From DAOMFM01 sp035429825 (GTDB lineage Bacteria > Acidobacteriota > Blastocatellia > UBA7656 > JADIYM01), in contig JBGAKX010000106.1 of the NCBI GenBank assembly GCA_044224215.1, forward strand, positions 1-15,364: a stretch of 15,364 nt of DNA. Direction: 5' to 3'. Below, piece after piece: positions 7,107 to 13,402 of the stretch. The stretch's first letter is position 1, and each line of letters starts with the position of its first letter. The translations under genes were made by a program, and so were the position numbers. The notes below the pieces were generated by a model. It was not told the DNA's origin and did not search any database. It saw nothing but the letters and a program-made list of their open reading frames with translations.

Positions 7107-7895
7107 CTATTCGCGACTGCGATATCCGGCAGGATCGACGGTGACCCGCACGAAGCCGATCGGCCTCAATGCGCGCGTGATTTCGTGGACACGAGACGGC
7201 TCGAGCGCGGCGGCGAGCTCGTCTCCACCAATCTCGACGCGCGCGACGTAGTCATGGTTCCGGACCCTGAGCTGCCGATATCCAAGCGCCCTCAACGCCG
7301 ATTCCGCACGCTCGACGCGATCGAGCCGTCCGATCGTCACCGGCGTCCCGTGCGGTATTCTCGACGCCAGGCACGCCGACGCAGGCGCATCCCAAACCGG
7401 GATCTCGGCACGTCGAGCCAATTCCCGAACCGACCTCTTGTCGATTCCGCATTCGACGAGCGGGCTCCTGACTCCGAGCTCGGCCGCCGCAACACGACCC
7501 GGTCGGTCGTCCGCAAGGTCGCTGGCATTCGTGCCGTCGACGACCGCAGCGATACCTCGCGCTCCAGCCATCGCGGCGAGCCTGCCATACAGCTCGCTCT
7601 TGCAGAAGTAGCAGCGATTCGGCGCATTTGCGACGTACCCGGCAACATCCATCTCGCGTGTCTCGATCCACTCGTGGCGGAGGCCGAACCGCGCGACCAG
7701 CTGCTCGACCATTTCGCGCTGCGCCAGCGAGTAGCTCGGACTGACGCCCGTTACAGCGAGCGCGTCGTCGCCAAGCGTCGAGTGGGCCGCCCATGCAAGA
7801 TACGCACTGTCGACCCCGCCAGACAGCGCGACAACCACCGACCCCATGTCGGCAAGCGACGCAAGAAGTGATGCCTCACGATCGTTCATCATCAT
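7107..7895 (-). CDS. larE: ATP-dependent sulfur transferase LarE (PP-loop)
   Basis: LarE inserts sulfur into the pyridinium dicarboxylate precursor of the nickel-pincer nucleotide cofactor used by lactate racemase and related LarA enzymes. From the ATG at 7895 the protein has 262 residues. The PP-loop ATP motif SGGVDS is at 25-30, CYFCK at 95-99, DGTNASDL at 120-127, and ACLASRIP around C175. C175 lines up with the sacrificial cysteine (C176) of the lactobacillus enzyme. C95, C98 and C175 together form the three-cysteine set of LarE proteins that carry a [4Fe-4S] cluster. An in-frame ATG at 7976 with a GGAG site would add 27 residues. I prefer 7895 because homologues start about there and because the extension contains an extended -10 box (TGGTATGAT read as Trp-Tyr-Asp). 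No larA, larB or larC is in view, so another thiolation target is possible. Confidence 0.88.
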   Translation of the reverse strand: MMMNDREASLLASLADMGSVVVALSGGVDSAYLAWAAHSTLGDDALAVTGVSPSYSLAQREMVEQLVARFGLRHEWIETREMDVAGYVANAPNRCYFCKSELYGRLAAMAGARGIAAVVDGTNASDLADDRPGRVAAAELGVRSPLVECGIDKRSVRELARRAEIPVWDAPASACLASRIPHGTPVTIGRLDRVERAESALRALGYRQLRVRNHDYVARVEIGGDELAAALEPSRVHEITRALRPIGFVRVTVDPAGYRSRE

Positions 7896-7908
7896 TGACA
7901 CCGGCCAT

Positions 7909-7958
7909 TGATCGGGCGCGTGGCCGAAAGGCCGATCATACCATCCCTGTGTTAGCAT
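7909..7958. promoter_or_regulatory. Divergent control region between larE and the TPR gene
   Basis: For larE, the minus strand has TATGAT (7935-7940) preceded by TGG, but no good -35. The predicted start is near 7928, 33 nt before the preferred ATG. For the TPR gene, the plus strand has a weaker TGT-TAGCAT (7953-7958). A perfect 7-bp inverted repeat TGATCGG / CCGATCA (7909-7915 and 7932-7938) overlaps the larE -10. Nested in it is the GGCC-GAAA-GGCC hairpin (7922-7933). This suggests a compact divergent region with a possible operator; the promoter calls are by eye only. Confidence 0.35.
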
Positions 7959-7996
7959 CGTTGTCGGCGTCTCCATTCCACGTCTCCGCCGTGATC

Positions 7997-9436
7997 ATGC
8001 AAGGGGTCCAGAGAGCATACATCCTGTCGCTGCTGATGCTGGTGATCGCCGTCGGCACGGCGCCCGCAACACAGCGAACGAGGACTCCGGCGGCCGCCGA
8101 CTCGCAGCTCGATTCGCGTGGTTTCGAGCTCTTCGAATCCGGACAGCGCGCTCATCAGCAGGGGAAGCTCGACGAAGCAGTCAAACTCTACGATCAGGCG
8201 ATCGCTCTCGAGCCCGAGCTCTGGACCGCCTACTACCAGAGAGGCGTCGCACTTCTCCAGCTGGGGCGGCCCGCCGACGCCGAGCCGTCGCTGCGAAAGG
8301 CGGTCGAGCTCGAATCCGATTTCGCTGCGGCGAGCGCGGCTCTCGGACAGGCGCTGCTTGCGCTGGATCGCGCGGCTGACGCCGAGAAGCACCTTGCGCG
8401 CGCGCTCGAGATCGATCCTTCCGTCGCCGGCGCTCGCGCGAATTACGCGATTGCATTGTGGAAGCGCGCAGCCTACGCCGACGTCGACCGCGAGTTGACG
8501 CTGCTCGAAAAGGAGAAGCACGCGACCGCCGATTCGTTCGTGCTTCACGGACAGGCGCTCGAGCACCTGAACCGGCCGGCCGATGCCACCGCCGCATATT
8601 CGGCGGCTATAGCTGCCGACCCGACTGATGCGGCGGCGTTTGCCGCACGCGGTCGTTTGCGCGCGGCGAACGGCGACAAGGACGGCGCAATCTCGGATTT
8701 CAACGCGTCGCTCGCGATTCGTCGCGATCCGGACGTGGCAAGTGACCTTGCACGGCTGACCGGATCCCCGCTTGCAACGGACGACGCGATCGAGGCGCTG
8801 AAGGCCAAGATCACCGCCGACCCGAGGGACTTCGCTTCGCGCCGCGCGCTCGCGGACGCGCTGGCGCGCGCGAACCGGATGATCGAGGCGCGCAAGGAGA
8901 TCGAGGCGCTCGAGACACTCGCTCCGAACGATCCGGAGACGTACGACGTGGCGGGCGACGTCGTGCTCGGAGAGTCGGCGATCGAGGCTGCCCGGAAGTA
9001 CGTGCAGGCCGTTCGGCTCGCGCCCGACAACGTCGACTACCGGTTGAAGCTGGGGTCGGCGCTCATTCGCGCCGGCCAGTACGAGGCGGCGCTGCAGCAT
9101 CTCGAATTTGCGGTCGCCAAGGCCCCCGATCGAAAGGAGGCGCATTCGGCGTTCGCCGCCGCGCTCTACGGCACGGCGCACTACGGCGAAGCCGCCGTCG
9201 AATTCGCGTGGCTCGCATCGAACGACCCCAAGTCTGCGCTTGCGCAGTTCTTTCTTGGCGCGTGTCTCGATCGCATCGGCGACTGCAAGGGAGCCCTCGA
9301 AGCATTCGAGCGGTTCCTCGCCCTTGCCAATCCCGTATCCGACAAGCTCAAAATCGACGAGGTGAACCTTCGGGCGCCGGCGATCCGCCGTCAGATGGAC
9401 CGAGGCGATTGCAAGAAGCTCCCAAAGAAGGCATGA
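7997..9436 (+). CDS. Secreted tetratricopeptide-repeat protein
   Basis: A 479-residue protein with an N-terminal export signal (residues 1-25, hydrophobic AYILSLLMLVIAVG followed by a TAPATQ end) and then about eleven TPR units filling nearly the whole length. The best are at about 43-76 (GQRAHQQGKLDEAVKLYDQA), 77-110 and 111-144, each with the usual W/Y-x-x-G...A...P spacing and ending in a P-x/P-E turn. The C-terminus is basic with a DCKK motif. It has no enzyme domain and is probably a periplasmic scaffold for protein contacts. The ATG at 7997 is chosen because it sits directly before the signal peptide; no Shine-Dalgarno is visible, and GTG at 7991 is an alternative. A longer in-frame reading from 7793 overlaps larE and puts the signal peptide inside the protein, so it is unlikely. 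The gene leads a three-gene plus-strand cluster with 27 bp and 10 bp gaps. Confidence 0.9.
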   Translation: MQGVQRAYILSLLMLVIAVGTAPATQRTRTPAAADSQLDSRGFELFESGQRAHQQGKLDEAVKLYDQAIALEPELWTAYYQRGVALLQLGRPADAEPSLRKAVELESDFAAASAALGQALLALDRAADAEKHLARALEIDPSVAGARANYAIALWKRAAYADVDRELTLLEKEKHATADSFVLHGQALEHLNRPADATAAYSAAIAADPTDAAAFAARGRLRAANGDKDGAISDFNASLAIRRDPDVASDLARLTGSPLATDDAIEALKAKITADPRDFASRRALADALARANRMIEARKEIEALETLAPNDPETYDVAGDVVLGESAIEAARKYVQAVRLAPDNVDYRLKLGSALIRAGQYEAALQHLEFAVAKAPDRKEAHSAFAAALYGTAHYGEAAVEFAWLASNDPKSALAQFFLGACLDRIGDCKGALEAFERFLALANPVSDKLKIDEVNLRAPAIRRQMDRGDCKKLPKKA

Positions 9437-9463
9437 CGTGAACGGCAGGGAGGTGAACGCATT

Positions 9464-10009
9464 ATGACGTCTTCGATAGCGCGGCTCCTTCTCTTGCTCT
9501 TCCTCGTGCCCGTCGCGACGGCAGCGCAGGACCAGCACCCGGAAATCGCCCCGCCTCCTCGTCCATCCGAGAACTTCATCCACATGACCGAGGCCGAGGT
9601 TATCGCGCAGCTTCCCGCCCGCGAACGCCAGATGGTCCAGCAGCAGACGGCGCCGCGCGACCGTTTTGACGTACTGCTCGACGTCAGCGATCTGCGGCTC
9701 GCGGATGTCGGCGCCAAGCTCGATGCGGGGGCGCCGTCGGTCGCGCAGGAACTGCTCCTGTACGAGGCGGTCGTGCGCGTTGCAGACGAAATCCTTCGGA
9801 AACCTGCGACAGGCATCGTTCCCCGGGACAAACGCTTCAAGAAGTTCGAGCGGCGGCTCGGCCGTCAGCTCACCCTGTTGAAGGCGCTGACGCCTGAACT
9901 CAGACCCGACGACGCGACCACTGGCTCGGCGGTTATCGCCACCGTGACGCGTATCCGCAATACTGCCCTCGAGTCCGCGCTCGATTCGGACATGCTGACC
10001 GAGCCCTGA
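9464..10009 (+). CDS. Small secreted protein of unknown function (paralogue A)
   Basis: I do not recognise a named family in this 181-residue protein. Residues 1-21 form a clear signal peptide (SSIARLLLLLFLVPVATAAQ). The mature part starts with a Pro-rich stretch (APPPRP) and is then mostly helical and charged, with no cysteines and no transmembrane helix. The segments RFDVLLDVSDLRLADV, LLLYEAVVRVADEI and RRLGRQLTLLKAL occur in the same order as similar segments in the next gene, so the two are probably divergent duplicates. A GGGAGG ribosome site lies about 10 nt before the ATG. The gene lies 27 bp after the TPR gene and 10 bp before its likely paralogue, so co-transcription is likely. It probably acts in the periplasm with the TPR protein; this is inferred from context only. 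Confidence 0.82.
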   Translation: MTSSIARLLLLLFLVPVATAAQDQHPEIAPPPRPSENFIHMTEAEVIAQLPARERQMVQQQTAPRDRFDVLLDVSDLRLADVGAKLDAGAPSVAQELLLYEAVVRVADEILRKPATGIVPRDKRFKKFERRLGRQLTLLKALTPELRPDDATTGSAVIATVTRIRNTALESALDSDMLTEP

Positions 10010-10019
10010 GGTACCACGC

Positions 10020-10550
10020 GTGTTTCTGTCACGATTCGTCACTGTCGCCCTCGTCTGCGTCGTCCTGGTCCCTGCCTCATCCGGAGCGCAGCGAAAGGGC
10101 GAGTACATCACGCCGGACGAGATGGAGCTCGTCCAGGGCATTCGGCGGATCGACAATCGTGCGAAGGTCTTTCTGAAGATCGCCGACCGGCGGCTCGTCG
10201 CGATCCAGGATCCAGCCTCCGAACCAAAGGACACGCGCGGCACGAGTTTCGGCCCGCTGCCCTCGGGCTCCCAGATCGAGCTGCTCGACGACTACCGGCG
10301 AGCCATCGAAGAGTTGATGGCAAAGCTCGACGACGAGTTCGAACGGACGGGCATGTCGCCGGAGCTGTACACCGCGCTGAAATATACGAAGCAGGAGATC
10401 GTGCGACAGCTCGGCGTTCTCGACGCACTCAAGCTCACGCAGCCGGATGCGGATCGTTATGCCAAGAAGGCCCGCGCCGCCGCCGAGGAGCTCGACGAGG
10501 GCACGACCGAGGCGCTTGCAAACAATCCCGCGCCGGCCAAGAAGCCCTGA
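10020..10550 (+). CDS. Small secreted protein of unknown function (paralogue B)
   Basis: A 176-residue protein starting with GTG and an N-terminal signal peptide (FLSRFVTVALVCVVLVPASSGA, cleavage about 23). The mature part is helical and charged. ITPDEMELVQGIRRIDNRAK, FLKIADRRLVAI, LLDDYRRAIEELMAKL and KQEIVRQLGVLDAL match the order and spacing of segments in the preceding gene. The tail is Ala/Pro/Lys-rich (NPAPAKKP), like the basic KKLPKKA end of the TPR protein. The GTG lies 10 bp after the previous stop with only a weak TGAGG site, which suggests translational coupling. The gene ends 18 bp from the stop of the convergent methyltransferase gene with no terminator visible between them. No function can be assigned. 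Confidence 0.8.
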   Translation: MFLSRFVTVALVCVVLVPASSGAQRKGEYITPDEMELVQGIRRIDNRAKVFLKIADRRLVAIQDPASEPKDTRGTSFGPLPSGSQIELLDDYRRAIEELMAKLDDEFERTGMSPELYTALKYTKQEIVRQLGVLDALKLTQPDADRYAKKARAAAEELDEGTTEALANNPAPAKKP

Positions 10551-10568
10551 ACCGGTTGCCGCTCGACA

Positions 10569-11342
10569 CTACGCGTCGCCGGCCCTGCCATAGAACATCC
10601 TCGTCTCGTACTCGAACCGCACCGTTCCGTCGTGCTGGTGCCGGTCGAAGATGCGATGCATGTCGCTGACGAGTCGCTCGTGGTCCGGGTGTCCGGCTGC
10701 CGGAGCGTAGGAGGCGGAGAGCGCGCGGCCTAGCAATCCGTCGCGGTCCAGCACCTGGGAATTCGGAAATGCCGCCACCGAGAAGCGGCCATCGCCACCG
10801 AACACGTCGCCAAGCTCGCCGTCCGATAGGCTGCCGTGCACCACCTGCGCATAGTCCGTACCGTACGACCTGAGCGCGGTTTCGTAATCCGTCATGAATG
10901 GCGTCGCCTCGGTGCATCGGACATTCCAGATGAGCGCGACCCATCCTGACGGCTTCAGGATGCGCTGGAACTCGTCGCGCGCCTTGTGACGATCGAACCA
11001 GTGGAAGGCCTGACCGGCCGTCACGATGTCGATGCTGTCGTCGGGCAATGTCGTGGCCTCGGCGGTACCGTCGACGCTCGTGAATCGATCACACCCGCCG
11101 AGAGCCGATTCGGCCGCCGTTCGCATTGCCTCGTTCGGCTCGACCGCGCAGACGCGACACCCCGACTCGAGCAGCAGCGCCGTCAGGATTCCCGTGCCAG
11201 AGCCGATATCGGCAACGACGCTGTCGCGCGTCAAGCCGCACTCGGACACGAGGGTCTCGACAACCCCAGGCGGATAGCCCGGCCGGAACTTCACGTAATT
11301 CTCGACACGATTCGAAAACCGCCCTGTCGGATTCAGATCCAC
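10569..11342 (-). CDS. Class I SAM-dependent methyltransferase
   Basis: A 257-residue protein of the Methyltransf_11/25 type. The glycine-rich SAM-binding loop VVADIGSGTG is at 42-51, the acidic ribose-binding residue is E68 in CAVEPNEAM, and LPDDSIDIVTAGQAFHWF corresponds to motif IV/post I. LKPSGWVALIWN is the usual strand five. The N-terminal RFSNRVENYVKFRPGYP is typical of a small-molecule methyltransferase subgroup seen in many bacteria. The substrate cannot be read. The start is GTG at 11342, with GGAGGTG 8 nt upstream. It lies 21 bp downstream of the double NTF2-like gene on the same strand and is the last gene of the SNF2 cluster. The gene end converges with the TPR cluster. Confidence 0.93.
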   Translation of the reverse strand: MDLNPTGRFSNRVENYVKFRPGYPPGVVETLVSECGLTRDSVVADIGSGTGILTALLLESGCRVCAVEPNEAMRTAAESALGGCDRFTSVDGTAEATTLPDDSIDIVTAGQAFHWFDRHKARDEFQRILKPSGWVALIWNVRCTEATPFMTDYETALRSYGTDYAQVVHGSLSDGELGDVFGGDGRFSVAAFPNSQVLDRDGLLGRALSASYAPAAGHPDHERLVSDMHRIFDRHQHDGTVRFEYETRMFYGRAGDA

Positions 11343-11363
11343 GTGATGCGCACCTCCGATCGC

Positions 11364-12269
11364 CTAATCTTTCGCTTCCTCGGCTGGTACTCCGTTCACG
11401 ACCTCGAGAGCGATCTTCCATTCACCCGACCCCGCCCGCTGCCAGACTCGCAGGAACGTGAAGTGCTCGACGACGCCAGTCTTCGCGGCCGGTCGCTCGC
11501 CGCGACCGTACGTGAACCCAAGGTCTCCGAACTTTGACGTAACAGCGCCGTCCGCCGACCAATGCACCGCGGCTCCATCGGCCTTCACAAGATCGAGTGC
11601 GCTCCGACGCCCGACAGCTGGCATTTTGTCGTCGCGATAGACGCGCGCCGCATCCCCGAGGAACTGCACATATGCGGCGTCCGGACCGCTCGCGCCGGCC
11701 AGTGCCGTGAACGCCGCTTCACTTCCAAGCAGGGAGTCACGCGCCGACGTTGACACTGCGGAAGCTTTTCCGGCCGAGAGCGTGTGTGTCGCCGATGGAT
11801 CGAGCACAAGCGCCTCTGCGGACTCAGGCTTCGCATGAGACACACCGCAATCGATCGCGACCCGCCACACGCCGTCGTCGTTCAATTGCCAGACCGTCGA
11901 GAAATGGCCGAATGCGATGGGTGTCTCGTCCTGCGCTCTTCCCTTCCTGTATTCCCACGGCCCCGACGTCACTCCCATGTCGCCAGACAGCGAAACCATC
12001 GCGAACGTCGGTTCCCACGTGAGCAGTCCGTTGCCGCCCGGATGCGATTCGGTCCATTGCCTGCCCGGAACCGCGTAGGGTCGGAACAGGATTGAATCCT
12101 CTCCCAGGTTGGCGAGAAACGCGTCGCGCGTGCTGGTCGCAACCGACGCCGCCGCAAACTTTCGTTCGGCCGCGACAACCGCGGCGAGACTCCCCTCGCC
12201 AGCGCGTGCTTGCGCACATATCGCTGTGGATACCGCTGCCGTCACGAACAGTGAAACAACTCGTCGCAT
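11364..12269 (-). CDS. Secreted protein with two NTF2-like (SnoaL/DUF4440-type) domains
   Basis: A 301-residue exported protein. Residues 1-23 form a signal peptide (RRVVSLFVTAAVSTAICAQARA). Two similar domains follow, at about 27-150 and 180-298. Each has an opening helix (AAVVAAERKFAAAS; LLGSEAAFTALA), a central G/W-rich sheet (SGDMGVTSGPWEYRKG; FGDLGFTYGRGER) and an ending strand (HFSTVWQLNDDGVWRVAID; HFTFLRVWQRAGSGEWKIALE). That is the pattern of DUF4440/SnoaL NTF2-like folds, often small-ligand binding or of unknown role. The ATG at 12269 is chosen because AGGAGG lies 8 nt upstream and the signal peptide begins there; an ATG 30 bases farther upstream is less likely. A TACAAT -10-like box at 12311-12316 without a good -35 could give it a promoter of its own. 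The methyltransferase gene follows after 21 bp. Confidence 0.85.
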   Translation of the reverse strand: MRRVVSLFVTAAVSTAICAQARAGEGSLAAVVAAERKFAAASVATSTRDAFLANLGEDSILFRPYAVPGRQWTESHPGGNGLLTWEPTFAMVSLSGDMGVTSGPWEYRKGRAQDETPIAFGHFSTVWQLNDDGVWRVAIDCGVSHAKPESAEALVLDPSATHTLSAGKASAVSTSARDSLLGSEAAFTALAGASGPDAAYVQFLGDAARVYRDDKMPAVGRRSALDLVKADGAAVHWSADGAVTSKFGDLGFTYGRGERPAAKTGVVEHFTFLRVWQRAGSGEWKIALEVVNGVPAEEAKD

Positions 12270-12367
12270 GTCAAAAGCCTCCTCGATCGTGCGTTGCATT
12301 CAAGCGACGAATTGTACGTGCGAATCCTCGGGGCCGGGCGCGCCGTGTGCCCCGTTTTACAAACGTT

Positions 12368-13372
12368 TTACTGCGCCTGGCGAGGCTCCGGCGCGCCTCC
12401 AATCAGGCGATTCAGGCCCGCGTGCCAGCGCCATTCCGGAGACGACCCGACGAGATGGACACCACCCAGCCATCGATCGATCGGTCGCAATGCAAGCCAG
12501 TCCAGCGCACCAGCCAGCACCGATCGCCCTTCGTCCGTCAGCACGATTCTCTGCTCGACAAACGACCTGTAATCGCCCTCGTCCTGCGGCGCCTCGATCG
12601 GCGAACCGTTCGCGCACAGCACGAGTGGGCTCGGCCCCTGGCTCAAATTGGCCAAGTAGTCGAAGAAGATCGCATCCCCGAGAAAGATCCGCTCCTCGAC
12701 CTCGTGCGACGATGCAACGAAGGCATCGCCGATCGTGTCGCGTCCGGCGCCAATGGCCTCGAGCGCCTGGCGCTCCGACCGCGAGAGCCCATTGTCCGCC
12801 GCGGGGAACTGCTCGAGATGGCGGCGCAGCGCGCCCTGCAGAAACGGAAGCGCCGGCGTTCCCGCCTCGACGAGCCGCTCCACCGACGTCGGGTTGGGCG
12901 ACCGGAACGCCGCCCACGCACTCCGCGCGAGGTACATCTGGTCGTCGGTAACCGCCACCCGTTCGTGAAATACCTCGCGAGCGCGCGACGTCGTGATCGT
13001 GCCAAGGTACTCCTCGTTGCATATGAGCGTCAGACGCGTCGGCTCCAGATGCCGCGACGAGAACCATTCAAGCAACTGGATCAACTGCAGCTGGTCGTAG
13101 AGGTCGTGCTCGAACCACAGCACCACCTCATCGTGCGCGCGGAACCCCGCAAGCTCGGCATCGCGCTCGCGAAACGACGCGAGCACGTCCGCTTCCAAGC
13201 CCCAGCCGCTCCCGGCGATGAACCGAGCGCGAACCTGCGAGAGCTCGTCGAGCCCGAGCCCCTGGGGAACCGGGCCTTCGTGAAGCACGTCGCGCCACGG
13301 AAGGACGTCCCCTCCGATCCCCGATTCAGCAATGCAGCCAGCGGCGCTGTCTCCATTCGTGATGTGCAGCAT
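12368..13372 (-). CDS. DUF1835 domain-containing protein
   Basis: A 334-residue, apparently cytosolic protein. Its N-terminal half carries the DUF1835 signature: HITNGDSAA (3-11), LPWRDVLHEGPVP (24-36) and VVLWFEHDLYDQLQLIQLL (about 82-100). The C-terminal half has a helical segment with SRSERQALEAI and a final strand pair (RWLGGVHLVG, WRWHAGLNRLIGG) of the sort found in longer family members. The family is widespread in bacteria but has no agreed biochemical role, so I assign none. The ATG at 13372 is 30 bp downstream of the SNF2 gene stop on the same strand, with a weak GGGGGCGA ribosome site. The stop codon overlaps a small direct repeat, CGTTTTAC (12353-12360 and 12364-12371). A 98-bp gap separates it from the NTF2-like gene. 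Confidence 0.88.
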   Translation of the reverse strand: MLHITNGDSAAGCIAESGIGGDVLPWRDVLHEGPVPQGLGLDELSQVRARFIAGSGWGLEADVLASFRERDAELAGFRAHDEVVLWFEHDLYDQLQLIQLLEWFSSRHLEPTRLTLICNEEYLGTITTSRAREVFHERVAVTDDQMYLARSAWAAFRSPNPTSVERLVEAGTPALPFLQGALRRHLEQFPAADNGLSRSERQALEAIGAGRDTIGDAFVASSHEVEERIFLGDAIFFDYLANLSQGPSPLVLCANGSPIEAPQDEGDYRSFVEQRIVLTDEGRSVLAGALDWLALRPIDRWLGGVHLVGSSPEWRWHAGLNRLIGGAPEPRQAQ

Positions 13373-13402
13373 ACCGAAACATCGCCCCCACAGATCGAGG
13401 TG

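Noticed and set aside
7895..7900. A perfect TTGACA on the plus strand upstream of the TPR gene
   Set aside because: No -10-like hexamer lies 16-18 bp downstream, only GC-rich sequence, so it is probably chance within larE coding sequence.
7952..10243. A 763-codon open frame on the minus strand opposite the TPR cluster
   Set aside because: It is antisense to three well-supported genes with signal peptides and TPRs. Its product is Arg-rich with no domain pattern. In GC-rich DNA such frames stay open because of codon bias in the real genes.
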